DNA from: Treponema sp.
GTDB lineage: Bacteria > Spirochaetota > Spirochaetia > Treponematales > Breznakiellaceae
Length of the DNA stretch: 57,215 nt
Direction: 5' to 3'
Assembly (NCBI GenBank): GCA_009785545.1
Contig: WQWD01000002.1
Location: 1 to 57,215 of the forward strand
The number at the start of each line of letters is the position of its first letter. The stretch's first letter is position 1. The position numbers and the translations under genes were made by a program. Below the pieces are notes generated by a model. The model had not been told where the DNA came from. It ran no database searches and worked only from the letters and a program-made list of their open reading frames with translations. Positions 46,525 through 54,744 of the stretch are shown here, piece by piece.

Positions 46525-47343
46525 TCAAGATGTTTTCTCCGCATAAAACTCGCCGCTCTTGGCAGATTCCCAAAACGCCGTCCAGTCCAGTGTTGGCAAG
46601 CCGAGGTGCTCCTTGCACCAGTATTCGGCGGCAAGCTCCAGCGCGGCGAGGTTATACGCATAGCAATACAGCACGTTGTTATCTTTTTTTTTGCAGCACT
46701 CCGCCGCGAGTTGCTTAAAATAATCGTCATGACAGTCCTCTCTAAAATTAGGATACCAAGGCGGCTGTAGTTGCCCGGTAACCCAAAACGATGAGGTAAT
46801 GGCACTGCTAATTCTGTCCTTGAGTTTGCCTGTGCTTACGTGCAGGGCGTTAGCGAAGCCGAGTTTTTCCTGCGCCGACGGGCTAAAGAACCGATATGTT
46901 TCACCGCTGGCAAGACAGTCCGTGCCCCTAACGGCAAAAGCGCTCCGGCGGCGGGTTTTGACATACTCGTAAACGTAGTCCGCGTTATAGCCAGAGTTGA
47001 TCATCGTGATTTGTATCCGGTACACCTTGCCATCCGTGCCGACGTACCGCTTGTTATTGAGGATCGTATCGAGCTGATCCCACACGCCGTTAAAGTCGGC
47101 GGTGTTGCCTTCAATTTCGATAAACTCAAGCGTCCACGTTATGCCGCCCGCGCTGTAACCTTTAACATCTACGCACAGGCGGTTTTTTTTCACACCAACG
47201 GATGCCACGAGTATGAGGATCGGCGAGCCGGAATCCTGCACGGCGAGATCATTCGGTACGCCGCGGGCAATAAGCCCGGACTTTTCGTTACCGACAATAA
47301 AGCCTGTGCGTTTGAACTGGAGCGCCCGCTCGTACGAGTACAT
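46525..47343 (-). CDS. Stand-alone paralogue of the terminase large-subunit nuclease domain, predicted catalytically dead
   Basis: Residue-by-residue similarity to the C-terminal half of the 6253-8289 product (SGLIARGVPNDLAVQDSGSPILILVAS...; LGLPTLDWTAFWESAKxGEFY). Own ATG. Confidence 0.92.
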   Translation of the reverse strand: MYSYERALQFKRTGFIVGNEKSGLIARGVPNDLAVQDSGSPILILVASVGVKKNRLCVDVKGYSAGGITWTLEFIEIEGNTADFNGVWDQLDTILNNKRYVGTDGKVYRIQITMINSGYNADYVYEYVKTRRRSAFAVRGTDCLASGETYRFFSPSAQEKLGFANALHVSTGKLKDRISSAITSSFWVTGQLQPPWYPNFREDCHDDYFKQLAAECCKKKDNNVLYCYAYNLAALELAAEYWCKEHLGLPTLDWTAFWESAKSGEFYAEKTS

Positions 47344-47348
47344 AGTCT

Positions 47349-47440
47349 TATTCCCCCATAATCTCTTTAACTTTTAAAAGAAAGCGCTGGAGTTCCTGCG
47401 TTGTGTGCTCGTGCGCTTCGCTAATTTGTTTTTCAGCCAT
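47349..47440 (-). CDS. 30-aa ORF upstream of the terminase-like copy
   Basis: MAEKQISEAHEHTTQELQRFLLKVKEIMGE*. Not in the ORF track. Confidence 0.35.
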
Positions 47441-47465
47441 TTTTTGCCTCCATTTATCCCCCTCC

Positions 47466-47666
47466 TCAAGCCGCAGGCTTTCCGCCAGAGCTTTTTTCAT
47501 GCTGTTGCGCATATACTTCCGGCATATTGTTTTTGATCGCCTCCTCGATAAGAAACTCGATTTCGCCGCTTATTGACCGTTTGTGTTTCTGCGCTAAATC
47601 ACGAACAGCTGCATCCATCCAAATAGGTAAACTGATTGAACTTGGTTTTTTCTGTGTTTTCATCAT
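47466..47666 (-). CDS. Arc-like ribbon-helix-helix DNA-binding protein
   Basis: SSISLPIWMDAAVRDLAQKHKRSISGEIEFLIEEAIKNN. Confidence 0.75.
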   Translation of the reverse strand: MMKTQKKPSSISLPIWMDAAVRDLAQKHKRSISGEIEFLIEEAIKNNMPEVYAQQHEKSSGGKPAA

Positions 47667-47672
47667 TGATAT

Positions 47673-47749
47673 CGTGTCTCAAAACACGCCACATTGTCAA
47701 TGGGTTTTACCGAAATTTATTGAAAAAAAATTAAAAATGTCCGACAATG
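47673..47749. promoter_or_regulatory. Divergent control region with dyad elements
   Basis: CGTGT-ctcaaa-ACACG (47673-47688); CATTGTC (47692-47698) and GACAATG (47743-47749), between divergent small DNA-binding genes. Confidence 0.5.
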
Positions 47750-47753
47750 GGGT

Positions 47754-48122
47754 ATGGCAAAAGAAAAGAATATTAGGTATCCAGAATGGATACAGAAGGC
47801 AGTAGCAAGGTTTGCAGATATAAATAAAATTCCAAGCGTTTCAAAGGCTTTTATCTTTTTATTGGAATGCGAGCTAAACCGTCGTGGATACTTTAGGGAG
47901 ACATATGAGCCAAATATTATAGACCATGCAATGCATAACGACATGAGAAACTACCACGAATCCCCTTCCGAGCGAGAAAAAAAGCTAGCTTTTGAATTAG
48001 GAAAAAAAGAACGAGAGAACGAAAGGCTAATGAACAAAATTAAAGAAGCGGGGATTCCCGAAGAGCCTCATTCAGTAATAGCTGGAATGGGTCGTTATGA
48101 AAACACCAAAAAAACCGGATGA
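47754..48122 (+). CDS. Putative regulator (RHH-like N-terminus, coiled-coil C-terminus)
   Basis: RYPEWIQKAVARFADINKIPSVSKAFIFLLECELNRRG, divergent from the Arc-like gene. Confidence 0.5.
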   Translation: MAKEKNIRYPEWIQKAVARFADINKIPSVSKAFIFLLECELNRRGYFRETYEPNIIDHAMHNDMRNYHESPSEREKKLAFELGKKERENERLMNKIKEAGIPEEPHSVIAGMGRYENTKKTG

Positions 48123-48341
48123 TAGAGCGCATAGAAAACAACGTAATTTACCCATATCCGTGGGTTTGGGCAGAAGCAGCCAAATAACTCTTAATGCGCC
48201 TTAAAGAGGGAACAGTTTTATTTGTTAACCCCTGCTATTAATATCGGCTTAAATATATCATATTTTGGCTACTTGCATTACAGGTTTTTAAAGCAGAACA
48301 GGAAGAGGCGTTTAAGCTAGGGGTAGAGGGAAAGGCGATAA

Positions 48342-48929
48342 ATGACAATTAAAGAAATCGCGGAATTGTGTGGGGTTACTGAGCAAACAATCAGAAACTG
48401 GACGCATAAAGTAGCCGGAGACCCTACAAAAAATTTGCAGGGTTTAACCATTAAACTTCAAGAAGCAGAAAAATCAGGCACGACACCTGCCGATTTTACC
48501 CTTGAAGAAACTCTTGTTATAATCGGCGATGGCGGTAACAATAAAACACTTGCGGCATTATTGGCGGACAACGCAGCTCTCAAAAACGCCATCACCATAA
48601 GGACGGAAGCCACAACCCGCCTTGAGCGGCTAGAGAAAGCAGTATTCGCCGAGCACCTTGCCAGCATTAACTACGACCCGGAAGCCGTCCAACAAAGTAA
48701 AATCAAGCGGTTCTTAGTAGAAAATCTGAACATCACTGGCAGAAGGCAGGATTTTACTCATGCAGACGATTTATGGCGACGCTTTAGGCAGTTAGAGAGA
48801 GATAATTCAATTTGCATAGATGCCTTATTGTTTGCAGTTGAAAAAACCAGTCTTAGCGGAATAAGCGTCGTCAGAAAAAGAGCATACAAAGGACTTCGTG
48901 GCTGTAGGTTGCGTTTAGACGATTATTAA
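48342..48929 (+). CDS. Phage HTH regulatory protein
   Basis: MTIKEIAELCGVTEQTIRNWTHKV HTH. Confidence 0.65.
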   Translation: MTIKEIAELCGVTEQTIRNWTHKVAGDPTKNLQGLTIKLQEAEKSGTTPADFTLEETLVIIGDGGNNKTLAALLADNAALKNAITIRTEATTRLERLEKAVFAEHLASINYDPEAVQQSKIKRFLVENLNITGRRQDFTHADDLWRRFRQLERDNSICIDALLFAVEKTSLSGISVVRKRAYKGLRGCRLRLDDY

Positions 48930-48990
48930 CATTCTGTATAAACCTATATTGACATATATATACAAAGCCCATAAAATCATAATTACATAT

Positions 48991-49467
48991 ATGGAAAAAT
49001 ATGTAATATACAAACAAGGATCAGCGACAGAGCCGTACGAACTTGAGCTTACGCTTGATTCAATAACTATTTCATGCACCTGCCAAGCCGCAAACATGGG
49101 ATTACCATGCAAGCATCGGATCAATGTCCTAAACGGACACACTTATGATGTAATAAACAAAGACGACGAAAATGTTTTAATGGCAATAAGTGTGGCATCG
49201 GATACAATCAGACAATCGGTTATCCCGAAATATTTAAAAGAACACGAAGCTGCAAAAAAAAACTTGAAAGCTAAAAACGAAGCAGCGGAAAAAATATTTA
49301 AAAAACAAAGAGACGCAATAATAGCGCTCGCGCTTAAAAAAGGAACTAAATCCGCAACAGAAAAAGCCTCCGCAGATTTAAACAACGCTTTACAAGATTG
49401 TGTGAATGCAGCTGCGGAAGTAGAAGGATTACTCAAAGCTCTCCAGACTGTTTTTATTCGCCCCTAA
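48991..49467 (+). CDS. SWIM-type zinc-finger-like protein
   Basis: ISCTCQAANMGLPCKHRINVLNG (CxC...CxH); likely start MEKYVIYKQG at 48991. Confidence 0.65.
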   Translation: MEKYVIYKQGSATEPYELELTLDSITISCTCQAANMGLPCKHRINVLNGHTYDVINKDDENVLMAISVASDTIRQSVIPKYLKEHEAAKKNLKAKNEAAEKIFKKQRDAIIALALKKGTKSATEKASADLNNALQDCVNAAAEVEGLLKALQTVFIRP

Positions 49468-49577
49468 TGCCTGATAATCACGACGACAAGATTTTAGGAA
49501 AAGCCTTCGCAGATTATTTTGCTGTTAATTCTTTATGTAGTATAGAGTTAGTAGCGAAATCAAAAAAAGCTTGCAGG

Positions 49578-49703
49578 ACTTGACCTTTGACTCTTGTCGT
49601 CGAGGCAAAAAAAAACAACAGTAAAATTATCGAGCTGCCGCCGTGCGCCTTTTTACAGAACGCTAAATAACGTCAAAATAAAGGTCAAGTCAAGAGGTCA
49701 AGT
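49578..49703. promoter_or_regulatory. Three AGGTCAAGT sites, putative integrase arm-type sites (right)
   Basis: ACTTGACCT 49578-49586 (minus), AGGTCAAGT 49682-49690 and 49695-49703 (plus). Confidence 0.6.
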
Positions 49704-49842
49704 CCGGCGGAAAATTAATCGAAAAAACAAAGGTTAATTAAAAAGTCAATTATTATATATAGCCATATATTGACATATATCACAAAAAAAACGTATAATC
49801 TCATTATATATATTTGTATATAAATATATAGACAGTGTGGAG

Positions 49843-49889
49843 AAGATTGTGGTTCTTGTCGTCGCGGGTTCGAGACCCGTCATCCACCC
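49843..49889. repeat. attR core (47 bp of the tRNA-His 3' part)
   Basis: Identical to 3185-3231. Confidence 0.93.
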
Positions 49890-49967
49890 TGCAGTAAGGT
49901 TGGAAGAATACGACTCACATTTGTTTTTACAAAAATGAGGTGAGTGGTCTATCCACCCAAAAACGAT

Positions 49968-50041
49968 GCGCCTGTAGCTCATCCGGATAGAGTAACGGAC
50001 TTCGAATCCGTAGGTGGTGGGTTCGAGTCCCGCCGGGCGCA
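49968..50041 (+). tRNA. tRNA-Arg (TCG)
   Basis: GCGCCTG/CGGGCGC acceptor, anticodon loop CTTCGAA, T-arm GTGGGTTCGAGTCCCGC. Confidence 0.92.
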
Positions 50042-50173
50042 AGAACAAAATCAAACGGGAAGTTGCCGAAAGGAAGGCGAGTCCCGCCGGGCGTAAAAGC
50101 AGATCAACATACAAAAAACATAAAATCTTAATAATTTTGCATTAATTCCGATACATTTTGCCTCCAAATATGT

Positions 50174-50179
50174 TATAAT
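50174..50179 (+). promoter_or_regulatory. Extended -10 promoter (TGT-TATAAT) upstream of tamB
   Basis: TGTTATAAT at 50171-50179, ~30 nt before the coding start. Confidence 0.5.
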
Positions 50180-50209
50180 CTATAGAACAAAACCAAAAAG
50201 GATAAAAAT

Positions 50210-53200
50210 TTGTCTATTTTAGTCTCAAAGGGCGGAAAAAGTAAACTTCCTCGTATGATTTATGTAAAAATCGCCATATTTGCGGGACTAATGTTAATAT
50301 CCGCCATCGCTATGCGGCCGATGCAAGCGGCTTTAACCTCGGCGATGGAGCAAATCAGGAGTGAATTTATAAAAAATATCGAAGATTTTACAGGTATGGA
50401 AATACATTATGCTTCGCTTCGCCCGTCATTTTTTGGACATTTTGATATTAGAGAATTAAGATTTTTGGTTAACGGAGAAGATTTTTTTTCTGTATCGAAT
50501 GTAAGAATGCGCTTTTCAATTTGGGAATTATTGCTGGGACGAAATACATTTTTGCATACAGTTCAAATTAATCGCCCTGTATTTAATATTGATTTAGAAA
50601 GAGACAGATACATAATAGAACATATTTTTTCGCTTTTTACATATCCGCCCACCATTGAAGAAATATTAAAACAAACATTTATATTCCTTCCGCAGAATGT
50701 TGATTATGTAATTAGTAATTTAAGTTTTACTCTTATTGACAACGGCAGAATGTATAACATTAATAATTTTAATGTTAATGTTTCGGGCAAAGACGGCGAT
50801 ATTATTCTCTCGGGAAGGTTTAACGCAGAAATTGTTTACGAAAACTTTTTAAACAGAAATATCATATTTAATACTGATATAGGCATAAATATAATTGCTT
50901 CAAATGGCGAACAATCGCCGTCTGCGCAGGCGGAATTATCGCTGAACACATTTGTTTGTTCTGCTCAGAATACGCCAAATGTAAACCCGTCTCTTTTCAG
51001 GAGTTCCGTTTCCGGCGGTAATGCAAGAGAGGTTATTTTTTCTTTAAACCCGGCTGTTATTTCACTTGGGTTTAATGACGGTTTGTTAACAATCAATGAC
51101 AATGGCGATAATTTTGATTACCTTTTTGTTTATGACACAAACACAAGCGAAATTTCCGCCGGCCTGAGTCTAAATGAATTTTTGTTATCTGATGTTATCG
51201 TATTCTCTGAACAATGGAATGATGTATCTGAAATAACCCGAATGAAACTGACAGGGGATTTGCACCTCAATTATAAAAATGAATTATTGGATTACGGCAT
51301 TTATCTCAGCGGTTTGGATTTGCGCTTTCCCCAAAACAACAGCCTTAATATCAATATTTACGGAGATAGAGATTTAGTCACAATTGACGAGTTCAGTTTT
51401 TTCTCGCCTGCTGCCGAAGTCTCATCATCCGCCGGCCGCTTGCAGGGAAGTCTTTCGGTATTGGGCAGGCTGGACTTAAACTCATTTTTGCCGAGCGGAA
51501 GAATTAGTTTTGAACATTTTACTTTTACTGGAAGAGAAAGTTTAAATACAATATTAAATATTTCAAATAACAACGAAAGAATTCTTGTCGCAAGCGATGA
51601 AATTCGTTTTGCTCAAGCGCAAATAAATGACATAAGCTTGTATATATTTCCCCAAGAAAGGGATATAACAGTTTTATTTTCCAGTTACCTGGCAGACGAA
51701 GGCTCTATAGATTTTGAAGTTTTGTATAATTCTCCGCGGGAATTGACAGCTTCCGCAAGATTAAATTCTGTTTCTTTACATGAAATATATTCGGTGATTT
51801 CTCCGTTTATGGGTATGGGCAATTTTAACCTGCCGTTTTTTAATAATTTAAAAAATTCTTACATTGACACAGAAATATTTTTGTCAACTGATTTTAACAA
51901 TGTTATTTTAAACGCTCCGGCTGTTAATTTTGATATTAACGGTTCTCCCGGGTTTTTGTCTTTGTCGGGAACCAACAGGCAAATTTTATTAAATAATGGA
52001 ACATTTTTGTTTGATCAAAATGAATTGTTAATAAATGCTGATTTAAATTATTTAAACCCCAATGAACTCAATCTTGAATTAAACGCAAGTTTTATGGGAT
52101 TATCATGGAATTTGGAAGGACATATTTTTGACAGAAATACATTTATTGTACATGACCCTAACGGTTTAAATATTTACGCAAATATATCAAACACCAATGT
52201 AATTTCCGCTTTTTTTGAAGCGCATGATTTTCCATTAATTATGAACATACCAAATCAAGGGCTGGGAATAGCGTATCTGAATTTATTCATAAATGCCAGA
52301 TACGCCTCAAATGATTTATGGAATGTCGATATAAACAATTTTTCGATTCGTGACAGAAACGCTTCCGGAACGGATATTTTTAGAATTTCAGGAACGGCAA
52401 ATCAATTCGGGGCAAGTTTTGGTGAATTGATATACAGAGATTTTGCCGGAATTTTGGAAGGCTCTGCGGACTTTGTCTGGAACGATAACTTTTCGTTTAT
52501 CGAAATAAACGCAAATTTATCGGAAAGGCAAACTCAGGCGCAGGCGCAGTTTGACGAAGGATATATTTTTGTAGAGGGCTCAATCATAGACGGAAATATT
52601 GACATTCAAACATTAATCAACAATATGCGTGTAAACAGATTCTTCGGCGGAAGCGAAACAATTTTGCTTACGGCTGACGCCGGAGTTTCATGGAATTCCA
52701 TAAATTCTTTTAACGCCGACATTAATATATCTTCGCTGAGAACAAGGTTTCAAGACAATCCACTGGATGTTTCAGTGAATATCAGTCTAAACAATGATGA
52801 AATTTTGTTTAACGATTTTGATTTAGTTATTTCCGATTTAAGAACTGTTTTTCCGGAATTCAGATTTAACAGGGCAGAAGGAATAACAAGTCTCAGGGCG
52901 AATTTAAGCGGAATGTTAATGGAAAGAAGTCTTGAAGGCATAATCACTCTGAACGCTAATTTTAATCAAACAGATTCATGGCAGGATATTCGCAGCGCCT
53001 TGGATGTTTTAGACGGTGTTCTGAAATTCGAAAATATACTTTACAGCGGAGCCGCAGCGGAGCCGTTTATGTTTAACTTTTCCGCAAATCATGGAACTAC
53101 CTCCGTCAGCGGCGGAATCAGGGATATGTTCAGGCTTAACATGGACAATGAAGGAAATTTTTTCGCAGGTCTGTCCGCTCCTTTGCCGATACGCGGGTCT

Positions 53201-54736
53201 TTGGCAGGTACTTTCAGAAACGGTATTATCAACGCAAGTTTTAATAATTTCTTTTTTGATTTAGCCGGACTTTGGTCATTAATATCCAGAAACAATGATT
53301 TTAATATAAGCGGCGGTTTTATTACGGGAAATATCGATATTCGCGGCCCAATTTTAAATCCGGAATTTTTTGGAAATGCGAGAGGTTCAAGCATTCGTTT
53401 TCAAGTGCCTAATTTTATCCCTGAAGATATCCGTCTTGTTCCGTTTAACGCAGTATTGGAAGGATATGAAATTGCTTTCGGTCCTGTTTCCACATCGGTA
53501 GGAGCAGGAAACGGAACCACTCACGGGTGGTTTGTTTTTGAAAATTGGGTTCCTGTAAATATCGGTTTGGATATCGTTATACCAAGAAATACTCCTGTTC
53601 CTTATGATTTTAATATAGCCGGATTTTTAGCGAATGGAAATGCTTCGGGTAATATAAATCTTTTAATTGAATCTTTGTTTTCTCCTGATTCATCAATGGA
53701 GATAAGCGGCGATTTTTTAACAACTAACGCTGTACTCGGTGTCAATATGGAAGACGCAAGGCAAAACATGGAAAGAGACGACTCTCTTGAAGATATAGGA
53801 ATTTATATAACTACCAATTTCAGAATAACTGCCGGCTCTGATGTTGAATTTTTATGGCCGAATTTGCTTAACCCCATTTTAAGAGCCAGTCCGGAAATGG
53901 GAACTGTTATTTTAGCTTCTTCGGATAACATGGCGGGGCAATATATGCTGCACAGCGATGTAAGAATTCGCTCGGGAGAGTTAAATTACCTTGATCGCAG
54001 TTTTATTATCCGCCAGGGAAACATCACTTTCAGGGAAAATGAAACCAGATTTGATCCGCATTTCAGCGCCAGAGCCGAAATTCGCGACCGGGCAGAAGCG
54101 GGCCCTGTAACAATTTCCATGATTGTAGAAAATCAGCCTTTATTGAGCTTTGTCCCAAGATTTGAGTCAAACCCCGGCATAACCCAGCTTGAACTATATT
54201 CAATCTTAGGGCATAATATGATGAATGTTCAGGGAGATGATCAGGCGGATATGCGTTTTTTAATCGGCTCCACGGCAGAGATATTAACTCAGGTTATCGC
54301 GACCTCAGATGCGTTTACACAGCTTGTTTTTATGCGGCAATTTGAAAGGCAGGTAAGGAATTGGCTGGGGCTGGATATGTTCACTGTCCGCAGCAGGTTT
54401 TTTCAAAACGCTGTTGTAACAGGAGCAACCGGAGGATTTGGGACAAGTTTTGATGATGAAATGAATAGAGGCCACAGGGTTGGTAACTTTTTTGACAATA
54501 CGACTGTTTTCATAGGTAGATACATCGGGCAGGATATATTTGTCCATGGTATGTTCAGAATGAGATATGATGAAAACAATATTTATTTTGGCGGTTTAAG
54601 GTTTGAGCCTGATATTGGAATTGAATTACAAAGTCCTTTTGGAGTAAATATCAGATGGTCTTTTTTCCCATATCACCCTGAAAATTGGTGGGTGAGTGAT
54701 AATTCGATTACTCTAAGCTGGAGCAGATCATTTTAG
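50210..54736 (+). CDS. tamB: TamB-like translocation/assembly module protein
   Basis: 1508 aa, N-terminal TM anchor, AsmA-like/DUF490-type C-terminus ending in beta-strand; followed by BamA. TTG start in the track. Confidence 0.88.
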   Translation: MSILVSKGGKSKLPRMIYVKIAIFAGLMLISAIAMRPMQAALTSAMEQIRSEFIKNIEDFTGMEIHYASLRPSFFGHFDIRELRFLVNGEDFFSVSNVRMRFSIWELLLGRNTFLHTVQINRPVFNIDLERDRYIIEHIFSLFTYPPTIEEILKQTFIFLPQNVDYVISNLSFTLIDNGRMYNINNFNVNVSGKDGDIILSGRFNAEIVYENFLNRNIIFNTDIGINIIASNGEQSPSAQAELSLNTFVCSAQNTPNVNPSLFRSSVSGGNAREVIFSLNPAVISLGFNDGLLTINDNGDNFDYLFVYDTNTSEISAGLSLNEFLLSDVIVFSEQWNDVSEITRMKLTGDLHLNYKNELLDYGIYLSGLDLRFPQNNSLNINIYGDRDLVTIDEFSFFSPAAEVSSSAGRLQGSLSVLGRLDLNSFLPSGRISFEHFTFTGRESLNTILNISNNNERILVASDEIRFAQAQINDISLYIFPQERDITVLFSSYLADEGSIDFEVLYNSPRELTASARLNSVSLHEIYSVISPFMGMGNFNLPFFNNLKNSYIDTEIFLSTDFNNVILNAPAVNFDINGSPGFLSLSGTNRQILLNNGTFLFDQNELLINADLNYLNPNELNLELNASFMGLSWNLEGHIFDRNTFIVHDPNGLNIYANISNTNVISAFFEAHDFPLIMNIPNQGLGIAYLNLFINARYASNDLWNVDINNFSIRDRNASGTDIFRISGTANQFGASFGELIYRDFAGILEGSADFVWNDNFSFIEINANLSERQTQAQAQFDEGYIFVEGSIIDGNIDIQTLINNMRVNRFFGGSETILLTADAGVSWNSINSFNADINISSLRTRFQDNPLDVSVNISLNNDEILFNDFDLVISDLRTVFPEFRFNRAEGITSLRANLSGMLMERSLEGIITLNANFNQTDSWQDIRSALDVLDGVLKFENILYSGAAAEPFMFNFSANHGTTSVSGGIRDMFRLNMDNEGNFFAGLSAPLPIRGSLAGTFRNGIINASFNNFFFDLAGLWSLISRNNDFNISGGFITGNIDIRGPILNPEFFGNARGSSIRFQVPNFIPEDIRLVPFNAVLEGYEIAFGPVSTSVGAGNGTTHGWFVFENWVPVNIGLDIVIPRNTPVPYDFNIAGFLANGNASGNINLLIESLFSPDSSMEISGDFLTTNAVLGVNMEDARQNMERDDSLEDIGIYITTNFRITAGSDVEFLWPNLLNPILRASPEMGTVILASSDNMAGQYMLHSDVRIRSGELNYLDRSFIIRQGNITFRENETRFDPHFSARAEIRDRAEAGPVTISMIVENQPLLSFVPRFESNPGITQLELYSILGHNMMNVQGDDQADMRFLIGSTAEILTQVIATSDAFTQLVFMRQFERQVRNWLGLDMFTVRSRFFQNAVVTGATGGFGTSFDDEMNRGHRVGNFFDNTTVFIGRYIGQDIFVHGMFRMRYDENNIYFGGLRFEPDIGIELQSPFGVNIRWSFFPYHPENWWVSDNSITLSWSRSF

Positions 54737-54744
54737 GAGTTTTA

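Larger units (their letters stand above)
3185..49889. mobile_element. Integrated prophage, lambda-like head with Mu-like contractile tail
   Basis: 47-bp perfect direct repeat of the tRNA-His 3' part at both ends; tyrosine integrase next to attL; near-complete late gene set inside. Confidence 0.95.

Noticed and set aside
46840-47361. Plus-strand 173-aa ORF antisense to the terminase-like copy
   Set aside because: A similar antisense ORF (7531-7923) is present opposite the real terminase, as expected from shared sequence; no signs of translation.
49746-50114. Minus-strand ORF over attR and tRNA-Arg
   Set aside because: Covers tRNA sequences in reverse; typical spurious MTGLEPATTRTT-type ORF.
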